Counted from the stretch's first letter, positions 23,222 through 31,384 are shown. The stretch is 64,000 nt of DNA from Duncaniella muricolitica (GCA_025808375.1 CP061009.1:3224001-3288000), one strand, 5' to 3'. The notes: generated by a model from the letters alone, not told the origin. Translations and numbers: made by a program.

Positions 23222-25654
23222 ATGAAAGTCTTAAAATTCGGAGGCTCCTCAGTGGGGAGCGTCATTGGGATCAAGAATCTCAAAGAAATAGCCCAAGGGT
23301 GCGACAAGCCTGTGGTGGTAGTGGTCAGTGCCCTTGGCGGGGTCACTGATATGCTCATCTCCACGGCCGTCACAGCCGCCGCGGGCGATGAGACTTTCCG
23401 CGAAGGCATGGCCGGCCTCACACTGCGCCACCATAATATAATAGACGAAGTCATCACCGACGACCCCGCGTCGCTCAAGGCCAGCGTAGACACACTGCTC
23501 GACGAGCTGGCCTCGATATATCACGGACTCTTCCTCATACGCGACCTCAGCCCCAAGACACAGGCCCTCATCGTGAGCTATGGCGAACGTCTGAGCTCGC
23601 TGATAGTCAACCGTCTGGTCGAAGGCTCGGTGCTGCACGACTCGCGCAGCTTCATACGCACCGAAGTCAAGCACCACAAGAGTCTGCTGGCCACCGAACT
23701 GACCAACCAACTTGTACGCGCCGAGTTTTCAGGTCCGGAATATGAAGGACACATACACATCGTGCCCGGCTTCATATCGAGCGACGCCGTCACAGGCGAA
23801 GTCACCAACCTCGGGCGCGGAGGCAGCGACTACACAGCCTCAATCATAGCGGCCGCCCTTGACGCCGAAGTGCTGGAGATATGGACCGACGTCGACGGCT
23901 TCATGACTGCCGATCCGCGTGTCATCCCCACAGCCTACACCATCAACTCGCTGAGCTATGTCGAGGCGATGGAGCTCTGCAACTTCGGAGCCAAGGTGGT
24001 GTATCCACCCACTATCTACCCGGTGTGTGTCAAAAACATACCCATACTCGTCAAAAACACCTTCCGCCCCGAGGCTCCCGGCTCGGTGATACGCAACGTC
24101 ATCGAGGATGACCGCAAACCGATCAAGGGCATCTCGAGCATCAACGGCACATCGCTCATCACCGTAGCCGGACTGTCGATGGTAGGCGTCATCGGTGTGA
24201 ACCGACGCATATTCACGGCACTGGCCGACAATGGCATCTCGGTGTTCATGGTGAGCCAGGCATCGTCGGAAAACTCCACCTCGGTGGGCGTGCGCGACGA
24301 GGATGCAGCCGAAGCCGTGCGCGTGCTCGACAACGAGTTTGCCAAGGAGATCAGCACCGGCGCGATGTTTCCCATGCACGCCGAGAGCGGCCTCGCCACG
24401 GTGGCCATCGTGGGCGAGAACATGAAGCACACCCCGGGCATCGCCGGAAAACTCTTCGGCGCGCTGGGCCGCAGCGGCATCAGTGTCATAGCCTGCGCGC
24501 AGGGCGCGAGCGAGACCAACATCTCGTTTGTGGTCAACGGACAGTCGCTGCGCAAGTCGCTCAATGTGCTCCACGACTCGTTTTTCCTCAGTGAATACAA
24601 GGAGGTCAACCTCTTCATATGCGGTGTCGGCACCGTTGGCGGCATGCTCATCGAGCAGATACGCTCGCAGAAGGAGGAGCTTATGCAGACCCACCGACTG
24701 AAACTCAACGTCGTCGGCATCGCTTCAAGCAAGCGTCTCGTCCTCGACCGCGGCGGCATCGATCTGGCCAACTATCGCGAGGCTCTCGAGACCGGCATGC
24801 CATCGACTCCGGCCTCACTGCGCGACGAGATAGTGAAGATGAACATATTCAACAGCGTGTTTGTCGACTGTACGGCCTCAAAGGAGATAGCCGAACTCTA
24901 TCAGACATTTCTCGACCACAACATATCGGTGGTAGCCGCCAACAAGGTAGCCGCCTCCAACTCCTACGAAAGCTATGCCCGGCTCAAGGAGACCGCTCTG
25001 CAGCGCGGAGTGAAATTTCTCTACGAGACCAACGTCGGAGCCGGCCTACCCATCATCGGCACCATCAACGACCTGCGTTCGTCGGGCGACCGCATACTCC
25101 GCATCGAAGCTGTGCTCAGCGGCACACTCAACTTCATATTCAACGCCCTGTCGGCCGACACACCGTTCTCCGAGACCGTACGTCTGGCCAAGGAGCTCGG
25201 CTACAGCGAGCCCGACCCGCGCATCGACCTCAGCGGCACCGACGTGATACGCAAACTTGTCATCCTCACCCGCGAGGGTGGCTACCGTGCCGAGCAGGAC
25301 GAGGTGGAGCGCAATCTTTTTGTGCCCGACGACATCATGAACGGCTCAATCGAAGACTTCTGGCGTCGTCTGCCCGAACTCGACGCAGACTTCGAGGCTC
25401 GCCGCAAGGTGCTTGAAGCCGAGGGCAAACGCTGGCGTTTCGTGGCCCGCATGGAGATGGGACGCATGAGCGTAGGACTTGAGGCTGTCGATTCGCGCCA
25501 CCCGTTCTACGGATTGGAAGGCTCCAACAATATCGTGCTGCTCACCACCGAACGCTACCGCGAATATCCGATGCTCATACAGGGCTACGGAGCCGGTGCG
25601 GCCGTTACCGCTGCCGGAGTCTTCGCCAACATCATATCTACAGCCAATACTTAG
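23222..25654 (+). CDS. thrA: Bifunctional aspartate kinase / homoserine dehydrogenase
   Basis: 810 residues, the usual fusion length. The aspartate kinase domain (about 1-300) opens with MKVLKFGGSSVGS and has the substrate loop GRGGSDYTASIIAAAL and EIWTDVDGFMTADPR. Two ACT-type regulatory domains (about 310-455) include SMVGVIGVNRRIF and HTPGIAGKLFGALGRSGI. Homoserine dehydrogenase (about 465-810) has the NAD(P) site FICGVGTVGGML, NKVAASNSYESY and the catalytic block GTLNFIFNALS with DLSGTDVIRKLVIL. It carries out the first and third steps from aspartate toward threonine and methionine, and is likely inhibited by threonine through the ACT domains. It heads an operon with the kinase and threonine synthase genes, after a 119-base spacer of GTTTAGA-like repeats. 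Confidence 0.97.
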   Translation: MKVLKFGGSSVGSVIGIKNLKEIAQGCDKPVVVVVSALGGVTDMLISTAVTAAAGDETFREGMAGLTLRHHNIIDEVITDDPASLKASVDTLLDELASIYHGLFLIRDLSPKTQALIVSYGERLSSLIVNRLVEGSVLHDSRSFIRTEVKHHKSLLATELTNQLVRAEFSGPEYEGHIHIVPGFISSDAVTGEVTNLGRGGSDYTASIIAAALDAEVLEIWTDVDGFMTADPRVIPTAYTINSLSYVEAMELCNFGAKVVYPPTIYPVCVKNIPILVKNTFRPEAPGSVIRNVIEDDRKPIKGISSINGTSLITVAGLSMVGVIGVNRRIFTALADNGISVFMVSQASSENSTSVGVRDEDAAEAVRVLDNEFAKEISTGAMFPMHAESGLATVAIVGENMKHTPGIAGKLFGALGRSGISVIACAQGASETNISFVVNGQSLRKSLNVLHDSFFLSEYKEVNLFICGVGTVGGMLIEQIRSQKEELMQTHRLKLNVVGIASSKRLVLDRGGIDLANYREALETGMPSTPASLRDEIVKMNIFNSVFVDCTASKEIAELYQTFLDHNISVVAANKVAASNSYESYARLKETALQRGVKFLYETNVGAGLPIIGTINDLRSSGDRILRIEAVLSGTLNFIFNALSADTPFSETVRLAKELGYSEPDPRIDLSGTDVIRKLVILTREGGYRAEQDEVERNLFVPDDIMNGSIEDFWRRLPELDADFEARRKVLEAEGKRWRFVARMEMGRMSVGLEAVDSRHPFYGLEGSNNIVLLTTERYREYPMLIQGYGAGAAVTAAGVFANIISTANT

Positions 25655-25705
25655 AGTTTAGAGAGTTTAAAAAGTTTAGAGAGTTTAGAGGGTTTAATTT
25701 CCCTC
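25655..25705. repeat. Short-period GTTTAGA-type spacer repeat
   Basis: About six degenerate copies of AGTTTAGAG with small length changes, directly after the thrA stop, ending in GAGGG-TTTAATTT-CCCTC. The last part can fold as a weak terminator-like hairpin. A similar low-complexity spacer lies at 47243-47278 and in part at 63112-63165. Confidence 0.6.
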
Positions 25706-25773
25706 TCTTTTATACACTCTATACTATTTTATATACTCCATACTATCCTCTCCACCCCATATACATAGAACTA

Positions 25774-27027
25774 ATGAAACACCTTATAATACTCGGTGAC
25801 GGCATGAGCGACCATCGGGTGGAACGGCTCGGCGGAAAGACTCCGCTGGAATATGCCGACACACCCAACTTTGACCGCCTTGCCTCGCAAGGACGTTCGG
25901 GATTGATGACTACGGTCCCCGAAGGTTTCGCGCCGGGCAGCGAGGTGGCCAATACTGCCATTCTCGGCTATGACCTCAATGAAGTATACGAGGGCCGCGG
26001 GCCGCTCGAGGCTGCGAGCATAGGCTATGACATGCAGCCCGGCGACATGGCCATGCGATGCAACATTCTCACTCTCTCTGCCGCCGGCGACATCACCAAC
26101 CACCACGGCGGACATCTTACTACCGAGGAGGGGCGTGAATTCATCGAAATGCTCGACCGCGAGCTTGGCGACGACCGCGTAAGATTTATTCCGGGCATAC
26201 AATACCGCCATCTGCTCGTCATACGCGGTGGCAACAAGCACATAATCACCACCCCGCCCCACGACCATCCCGGCGAAGCCTGGCGGCCACTGCTCGTCAG
26301 ACCGCTGCCCGACGCTCCGGCCTACGAGGAGGAGACGGAGGAAGGCCGCATGTCGGCTGCCGAGACAGCGGCTTTGATCAACAATCTCATAGAGCGGTCA
26401 CAGGCTCTTCTCGCCTCTCATCCTGTCAACCTGCGCCACTCGCAGCAGGGACGCCCCATAGCCAACTCCATATGGCCCTGGAGCCCGGGTTACCGTCCCT
26501 CGATGCTTACGCTCAGTCAGATGTATCCGGCCATCAAGACAGGCTCGGTCATCACGGCTGTCGACCTCATCAGAGGCATCGGACGTTATGCCGGACTGCG
26601 CCCCATCGACGTGGAGGGTGCCACAGGTCTGGCCGACACCAATTATGAAGGCAAATGCCGTGCCGCGCTCGAGGCTCTGCGCAGCGATGACTTTGTGTTT
26701 CTGCACGTAGAGGCTACCGACGAGGCCGGCCACGACGGCGACATAGACCTCAAAGTCAAGGCCATCGAATATCTCGACCGACGCGTGGTCGGCCCGATAC
26801 TCGACGAGGTGACCCGCACAGGCGAGCAGATAGCCATAGCCCTGCTGCCCGACCACGCCACCCCTGTGGAACTGCGTGTACACAAGGCCGAGCCCGTGCC
26901 TTTCACCATATGGCACCCCGGCATCACACCCGACAGCGTGACAGCCTACTCCGAGGCACAATGTGCCAGCGGAGCCTACGGCACTCTCCGGCTCATGGAG
27001 TTCATGCATGAGTTCATGAATCTGTAA
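25774..27027 (+). CDS. Phosphoglycerate-mutase-like proposed homoserine kinase
   Basis: 417 residues of the cofactor-independent phosphoglycerate mutase (alkaline phosphatase) superfamily, archaeal type. Metal and nucleophile motifs are IILGDGMSD at the N-terminus, GSEVANTAILGYD (nucleophile Ser) near residue 51, and FVFLHVEATDEAGHDGD and LLPDHATPVELRVH near the C-terminus. It lies exactly between thrA and thrC, where a homoserine kinase is needed, and no GHMP-type thrB is present in the window. This subfamily is annotated as a proposed homoserine kinase, and I recall genetic evidence for a homologue in Desulfovibrio. The phosphorylation of homoserine is therefore likely, though phosphoglycerate mutase activity is not excluded. 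thrC starts nine bases after its stop. Confidence 0.85.
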   Translation: MKHLIILGDGMSDHRVERLGGKTPLEYADTPNFDRLASQGRSGLMTTVPEGFAPGSEVANTAILGYDLNEVYEGRGPLEAASIGYDMQPGDMAMRCNILTLSAAGDITNHHGGHLTTEEGREFIEMLDRELGDDRVRFIPGIQYRHLLVIRGGNKHIITTPPHDHPGEAWRPLLVRPLPDAPAYEEETEEGRMSAAETAALINNLIERSQALLASHPVNLRHSQQGRPIANSIWPWSPGYRPSMLTLSQMYPAIKTGSVITAVDLIRGIGRYAGLRPIDVEGATGLADTNYEGKCRAALEALRSDDFVFLHVEATDEAGHDGDIDLKVKAIEYLDRRVVGPILDEVTRTGEQIAIALLPDHATPVELRVHKAEPVPFTIWHPGITPDSVTAYSEAQCASGAYGTLRLMEFMHEFMNL

Positions 27028-27035
27028 CAACACTG

Positions 27036-28346
27036 ATGAAAATGAAATATTACAGCACCAACCATACATCACCCGACGTGACACTGGCCGAGGCAGTGGT
27101 CAAGGGGCTCGCTCCCGACCGTGGCCTGTATATGCCCGAACGCATAGAGAGACTTCCGGCCGAGTTTTTTGACAACATCGACAGCATGTCGTTTCACGAG
27201 ATGGCCTGCACGGTGGCCCGGGCTTTCTTCGGCGACGACATACCAGCCTCTGACCTCGACGCCATCGTATGCGACACTCTCTCGTTTCCCACTCCAGTGG
27301 TTGAAGTCGAGCCGGGCATTTACAGTCTTGAACTGTTTCACGGCCCGACCCTGGCCTTCAAGGATGTAGGCGCGCGCTTCATGGCCCGTCTGCTCCAATA
27401 CTTCATAAGCCGGGGCGATGACCGCCGCAACGTCCATGTGCTTGTGGCCACGAGCGGCGATACAGGTTCGGCCGTGGCCAACGGTTTTCTGGGCGTGGAT
27501 GGCATCAACGTCCATGTGCTCTATCCCAAGGGGAAGGTGAGTCCCATACAGGAATGTCAGTTCACCACGCTCGGACGCAACATCACGGCCATCGAGGTCG
27601 ACGGAGTGTTTGACGACTGCCAGCGGCTGGTCAAGAGCGCGTTTCTCGATGCGGAACTCAACGACCGTCTGCTCCTCACATCGGCCAATTCCATCAACGT
27701 GGCCCGCTTTCTCCCTCAGGCGTTCTATTATTTCAACGCATATGCCCAACTGAAAAAAGCCGGCAAGGCCGACAATCTCGTGGTGTGTGTGCCGAGCGGC
27801 AACTTCGGCAACATCACCGCCGGGCTCATAGCCCACCGTATGGGTCTGCCAATACGCAGATTTATCGCTGCCAACAATGCCAACGATGTATTCTTTGACT
27901 ATCTGCAGAGCGGAGTGTACACTCCACGTCCGAGTGTCGCAACCATCGCTAATGCGATGGACGTGGGTGACCCGAGCAACTTTGCCCGCATTCTTGATCT
28001 CTATGGCAACGACCATTCGCATATAACTTCGCTCATCTCGGGTACTACCTATTCGGACGGTCTCATTGCCGAGACTATGGCCGACTGTCACCGCCGCACG
28101 GGCTATCTGCTCGACCCTCACGGAGCTGTGGGCTACCGTGCTCTGCGACAAATGCTTTTGCCGGGCGAGACAGGAGTGTTTCTCGAGACTGCCCATCCGG
28201 CCAAATTCAAGGAGACCGTGGAGGCCCATACAGGCACAACGGTAGAACTTCCCGACCGACTCAAGGCCTTCATGCAGGGTTCGAAACAGTCGGTGGAGAT
28301 GAGTAAGGATTATGAAGCGTTCCGCTCATATCTGCTTGCACTTTAG
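27036..28346 (+). CDS. thrC: Threonine synthase
   Basis: 436 residues. It turns O-phosphohomoserine into threonine with pyridoxal phosphate. The N-terminal segment YYSTNHTSPDVTLAEAVVKGL and the PLP-lysine motif HGPTLAFKDVGARF (near residue 108) identify the family. VATSGDTGSAVANGF and the phosphate-binding loop VPSGNFGNITAGLIA follow in the usual order. It is the last gene of the thrA operon. Either ATG at 27036 or 27042 could serve as start. A small hairpin (AGATGTC / GACATCT, 28353-28371) follows the stop and is the first of several stem-loops in the next 250 bases. The identification is firm. Confidence 0.96.
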   Translation: MKMKYYSTNHTSPDVTLAEAVVKGLAPDRGLYMPERIERLPAEFFDNIDSMSFHEMACTVARAFFGDDIPASDLDAIVCDTLSFPTPVVEVEPGIYSLELFHGPTLAFKDVGARFMARLLQYFISRGDDRRNVHVLVATSGDTGSAVANGFLGVDGINVHVLYPKGKVSPIQECQFTTLGRNITAIEVDGVFDDCQRLVKSAFLDAELNDRLLLTSANSINVARFLPQAFYYFNAYAQLKKAGKADNLVVCVPSGNFGNITAGLIAHRMGLPIRRFIAANNANDVFFDYLQSGVYTPRPSVATIANAMDVGDPSNFARILDLYGNDHSHITSLISGTTYSDGLIAETMADCHRRTGYLLDPHGAVGYRALRQMLLPGETGVFLETAHPAKFKETVEAHTGTTVELPDRLKAFMQGSKQSVEMSKDYEAFRSYLLAL

Positions 28347-28604
28347 GTAACAAGATGTCTTTCAGACATCTCAAATGATACAATCCTCGTTCCGTAAGCA
28401 TCCTGAGCCTTCCAGGCTCAGGATGCTTACGGCTATCAATCTCCGGATGTCCCTGTCGGGACATCTTGCTGACGTTGCATAAGCCTTTACAACTTATATA
28501 TACCACATTGTGACAACATCCTGCGGACGTTGGGATATCAATATATGTGAGGCAGTATGCTGACGTTGGGGAGGATAAGAGATCACAACCTGTTTCTGAC
28601 AACA
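28347..28604. repeat. Hairpin-rich non-coding stretch after thrC
   Basis: No gene seen. It contains AGATGTC/GACATCT (28353-28371) and a perfect 19-bp hairpin with a three-base loop (28392-28410 / 28414-28432, arm starting CCGTAAGCATCC). It also has GATGTCCC/GGGACATC (about 28446-28465), the outer pair CAAGATGTC (28351) / GACATCTTG (28469), and three copies of a word ending in GACGTTG (28462-28477, 28517-28532, 28554-28567). The set resembles REP-like or structured RNA sequence. It ends at the first 371-bp element. Confidence 0.55.
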
Positions 28605-28975
28605 GAGGGTGTTGCAAAACTTATGATTTAATCAGTTGTAACATGGAAAGGCCTGTAGGGCCTGTGCGAGCTTAGGCCATGGCAAGCACCCGCGCAAGCG
28701 GTGCGCAGCCATGGTATAAAGACAGATATAAGACGGTGCGCCGCGTAGCGGTGCCACAAAATGTCATGATGGTGATTCGCTGCGACTTAACGTTTTGATA
28801 CGCTTGTATTGTTGTACCGCTACGCGGCACATGCTGTGGATAATTGTTCTGTACCATGGCTGCGCACCGCTTACGCGGGTGCTTGCCATGGCCTAAGCTC
28901 GCACAGGCCCTACGGGCCTTTCCTTGCCCCTGACGGGTACAAATCAGCTACTAATAGACGTTTTGCAACACCCTC
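28605..28975. mobile_element. 371-bp palindromic MITE-like element, copy A
   Basis: Bounded by terminal inverted repeats GAGGGTGTTGCAAAAC (28605-28620) and GTTTTGCAACACCCTC (28960-28975). Inside are near-perfect 72-bp arms (28645-28716 / 28852-28923, starting GGAAAGGCC) and a further inner pair GCCGCGTAGCGGT / ACCGCTACGCGGC. No protein-coding capacity was seen. It includes TGTGGATAA (28835-28843), the complement of the DnaA-box consensus TTATCCACA. An inverted copy of the same length is at 30788-31158. No obvious target duplication was found. Confidence 0.8.
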
Positions 28976-29099
28976 ATGACTTATTCCGATTATTGCAATC
29001 TTATTGCAATCGTGATTCTTCCGGGACTTTTGTCTTTTTTGCATCACGGAAAAAACATCAAGGGCCAAGAGAGTGTTTATATAGGAAAACTCACCTCAT

Positions 29100-29312
29100 A
29101 TGTTTTCTCTCGATATGCACGATATACTCATGTGGATAGCCATAGCAAGTCTGGTCGTATTGGTCTCGACGACAGGCATGTATATCAACCGTTTTTTCAT
29201 CCACCGCGCCCATCGCCGCGCGCTGGACGAACTGCACAGGCGCGCCTCGGAGTCAGAGCGGGCCAACGGGGCCGTGTCGCCGTCGGCCGAATCACTCAAG
29301 GTCAGAACATAG
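29100..29312 (+). CDS. Small single-span membrane protein, hypothetical
   Basis: 70 residues: a short N-terminus (MFSLDMHD), one transmembrane helix (residues 9-28, ILMWIAIASLVVLVSTTGMY), then a basic, probably helical cytosolic tail with HRAHRRALDELHRRASESE. The helix followed by positive charges gives an N-out/C-in topology. No family is recognised. The codons are GC-rich like the host genes, which supports a real gene, but the size leaves doubt. Its last 11 bases overlap the end of recO on the other strand. The alternative frame here (28976-29368) reads as unlikely sequence and was set aside. Confidence 0.5.
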   Translation: MFSLDMHDILMWIAIASLVVLVSTTGMYINRFFIHRAHRRALDELHRRASESERANGAVSPSAESLKVRT

Positions 29313-30021
29313 ACCTGAGAATATCAAGCGACTTCAGGCCGGAAAGCGAGGTGACATGGAGCGTATAATATCGCAACACCATATCGAGGGCCCGGGCCCG
29401 CTGCTCGCGCGTGAATCGAAATGTCGGCATGTTGGCATAGGTCATGCGTTGCAGCCTCATGGCCGCCTCCGACTCGTCAGGCGTAAGCACCTCGCCGTGG
29501 AGAGGCATGGATTTTCGCCATATGCCGTCGCGCATATCGAGCACACTCCCTGGCGCGTAGGTCGACACATCAGGCTCGATGCCGAGCAGACGCCCCAGAT
29601 GTAACAGAAAGCATATGTGGAAATTAGCCACATCGGCTGTCGGCATGCTGTCGAGATAGCGGGCCGAGGCCGCCACGTAATCATAGAGTCCGGCATCGGG
29701 CACACTCTCGCGCAAGACAAGCGAAAGCACTTCGGCGAGAAACATGGCCATCATCTGTTTGACGGGACTGGTATGAGTGCCTGTAAACACCGCCAGCGGC
29801 CGTGCCTGACGCAAAGCGAGCACTTCACGGCCCGGACGCATGTCGCTCTCACACTCCACAAGCCCCAGCGGCATGGTCAACGCTCTCAGACGCGATGCAC
29901 CCTTGCCTTTGCCCACCGACACGGCAAACGCCACCTTGCCCCACTCGCGGCTGTAGGCGGTGAGGATACTCTGTGTGTCGCTGTAACGCGTCATTTTCAG
30001 GGCTACAAACGAAATTTTCAT
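29302..30021 (-). CDS. recO: DNA repair protein RecO
   Basis: 239 residues. The N-terminal OB fold has ISFVALKMTRYSDTQSILTAYS and GKVAFAVSVGKGKG, followed by the helical RecO_C region (FLAEVLSLVLRESVPDAGLYDY, and NFHICFLLHLGRLLGIEPD). RecO anneals single strands and, with RecR, loads RecA onto SSB-coated DNA in gap repair. The four-cysteine zinc site of some RecO proteins is absent, as is usual in Bacteroidota. It stands alone between the small membrane protein and the tRNA-Glu/rpsT unit, which is divergent from it with 166 bases between. In many bacteria RecO binds the SSB tail, which is of interest because the ssb at 18.7 kb lacks that tail. Confidence 0.93.
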   Translation of the reverse strand: MKISFVALKMTRYSDTQSILTAYSREWGKVAFAVSVGKGKGASRLRALTMPLGLVECESDMRPGREVLALRQARPLAVFTGTHTSPVKQMMAMFLAEVLSLVLRESVPDAGLYDYVAASARYLDSMPTADVANFHICFLLHLGRLLGIEPDVSTYAPGSVLDMRDGIWRKSMPLHGEVLTPDESEAAMRLQRMTYANMPTFRFTREQRARALDMVLRYYTLHVTSLSGLKSLDILRSMF

Positions 30022-30123
30022 GCTTAACGAGTGCTTATAAGCACAAAATTACTCATTTTTGCACATAAATAACCGTGTGAAGAGCTGATTTCAGGCATAT
30101 TTTTTCATTTTTTTCAAAAAAAG

Positions 30124-30155
30124 TTTGCCTAATACAAAAAAACTCACTAACTTTG
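30124..30155 (+). promoter_or_regulatory. Strong Bacteroidota promoter for tRNA-Glu and rpsT
   Basis: TTTG (30124-30127), exactly 20 bases, TAACTTTG (30148-30155): a full consensus match, 32 bases before the first tRNA-Glu. Confidence 0.75.
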
Positions 30156-30187
30156 CAATCGCTTTTGGACAGCTATGTCTGCAATCC

Positions 30188-30259
30188 GGCCCATTCGTCT
30201 ATCGGTTAGGACGCAAGATTTTCATTCTTGAAAGAGGAGTTCGATTCTCCTATGGGCTA
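30188..30259 (+). tRNA. tRNA-Glu (TTC), copy 1
   Basis: 72 bases with a complete cloverleaf: acceptor stem GGCCCAT/ATGGGCT, anticodon stem CAAGA/TCTTG with loop TTTTCAT (anticodon TTC), and T arm AGGAG-TTCGATT-CTCCT. CCA is not encoded. It is followed after 30 bases by rpsT and is identical to copy 2. Confidence 0.95.
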
Positions 30260-30289
30260 CAATAAAACAAAAAAATCACATATCATAAG

Positions 30290-30547
30290 ATGGCAAATCA
30301 TAAATCATCACTTAAGAGAATCCGTCAGACCGAGTCGCGTCGCCTTCGCAACCGTTATTATGCCAAGACCGCACGTAATGCCGTGCGTAACCTCCGCAAA
30401 ATGACTGACAAGGCACAGGCTGAGGAAGCATTCCGCAAAATCGGTGCTATGCTTGACCGCCTCGCTTCGAAGAACGCTATCTCTAAGAATAAGGCTGCTA
30501 ACCTCAAGAGCAAGCTCGCCAAGCACATCGCTAAGATCGCTGCCTAA
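30290..30547 (+). CDS. rpsT: 30S ribosomal protein S20
   Basis: 85 residues, very basic and helical: MANHKSSLKRIRQTESRRLRN at the start, then YYAKTARNAVRNLRKM and ASKNAISKNKAANLKSKLAKHI at the end, all diagnostic of S20, which binds 16S rRNA in the body of the small subunit. It lies between two identical tRNA-Glu genes, 30 bases after the first and 33 bases before the second. The three are probably one transcript from the strong promoter at 30124-30155, ending at the terminator at 30691-30725. Its length is standard. The sharing of a transcript with two tRNA genes means RNA processing is needed to release the mRNA. Confidence 0.97.
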   Translation: MANHKSSLKRIRQTESRRLRNRYYAKTARNAVRNLRKMTDKAQAEEAFRKIGAMLDRLASKNAISKNKAANLKSKLAKHIAKIAA

Positions 30548-30580
30548 GGTAAGCATCCGTTAACCACTTTCGCAAGAAAG

Positions 30581-30652
30581 GGCCCATTCGTCTATCGGTT
30601 AGGACGCAAGATTTTCATTCTTGAAAGAGGAGTTCGATTCTCCTATGGGCTA
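30581..30652 (+). tRNA. tRNA-Glu (TTC), copy 2
   Basis: Identical over all 72 bases to the copy at 30188-30259. It follows rpsT by 33 bases and is followed by a terminator. Confidence 0.95.
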
Positions 30653-30690
30653 CTCAACTCAACGAAATTCCTATTACCTTCTACCTTTTC

Positions 30691-30725
30691 ATCCCTTGTA
30701 TCAATGCGATACGAGGGATTTTTTG
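30691..30725 (+). terminator. Terminator of the tRNA-Glu/rpsT unit
   Basis: ATCCCTTGTATC (30691-30702) pairs with GATACGAGGGAT (30708-30719) with one G-T pair, followed by TTTTTTG: a classical intrinsic terminator. Confidence 0.85.
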
Positions 30726-30787
30726 TGTGAGGGGATTGCATAACTATCGGGCGCGATTGCTATACAATCATCCCTCTCACGATAACC

Positions 30788-31158
30788 GAGGGTGTTGCAA
30801 AACACCCGAAAGCAGATAATTTGCAGACTGTTGTAGCAAGGAAAGGCCCGTAGGGCCTGTGCGAGCTTAGGCCATGGCAAGCACCCGCGTAAGCGGTGCG
30901 CAGCCATGGTACAGAATAATTATCCACAGAATGTGCCGCGTAGCGGTACAACAATACAAGCGTATCAAAACGTTAAGTCGCAGTGAATTACCATCATGAC
31001 ATTTTGTAGCACCGCTACGCGGCGCACCGTCTTATATCTGTCTTTATACCATGGCTGCGCACCGCTTGCGCGGGTGCTTGCCATGGCCTAAGCTCGCACA
31101 GGCCCTACGGGCCTTTCCTTGTCACAACTGATTAAATCATAGGTTTTGCAACACCCTC
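30788..31158. mobile_element. 371-bp palindromic MITE-like element, copy B (inverted)
   Basis: Same terminal repeats as copy A (30788-30803 and 31143-31158) and the same length. Its interior aligns with copy A only after reverse complementing, with few differences apart from one about 33-base segment next to one end. It carries TTATCCACA (30920-30928). A 29-base segment inside it (30817-30845) recurs in inverted form just outside its right end (31158-31186), as if a second copy had been broken there. Confidence 0.8.
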
Positions 31159-31248
31159 TTTCCTTGCTACAACAGTCTGCAAATTAATCTATGATGCTCC
31201 GATATTTCGACTTGAGCCGTATGCACCTACATTTCGGCTTGGGCACCT

Positions 31249-31280
31249 ATTGTCTTATATACAAATAATCTGTAAATTTG
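31249..31280 (+). promoter_or_regulatory. Candidate promoters of the metal efflux operon
   Basis: ATTG (31249-31252), 20 bases, TAAATTTG (31273-31280). A second -7 box TAATTTTG is at 31327-31334 without a good -33 box. Both precede the ATG at 31385 and favour that start over the earlier in-frame ATG at 31250. Confidence 0.5.
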
Positions 31281-31384
31281 CAAAGATTCTCCATAATAGT
31301 GCAACAGACCTATGGCAAACGCTGATTAATTTTGCACCGGACAAACAAACATATTCATTTTTTTCATCCATACATTGTTTTATC

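Noticed and set aside
25655..25705. Possible CRISPR-like repeat array after thrA
   Set aside because: The units are 7 to 11 bases with no spacers of constant length and no cas genes in the window.
27069..28229. Open frame of 386 codons on the minus strand inside thrC
   Set aside because: Shadow of thrC; thrC has all its motifs and a place in an operon, the antisense frame has none.
28976..29368. 130-codon plus-strand frame overlapping the small membrane protein and recO
   Set aside because: Only its first 25 residues look membrane-like; the rest is an Arg/Gly/Pro-rich shadow of recO and of the 70-residue gene in the other frame.
30188..30652. tRNA-Glu repeats as attachment sites of an integrated element
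   Set aside because: The DNA between the two copies is only rpsT, a core gene, with no integrase or phage genes.
28605..31158. Possible replication origin because of DnaA boxes
   Set aside because: Only one 9-mer occurs per element and there is no cluster of boxes, no dnaA or dnaN nearby and no AT-rich unwinding region next to them.
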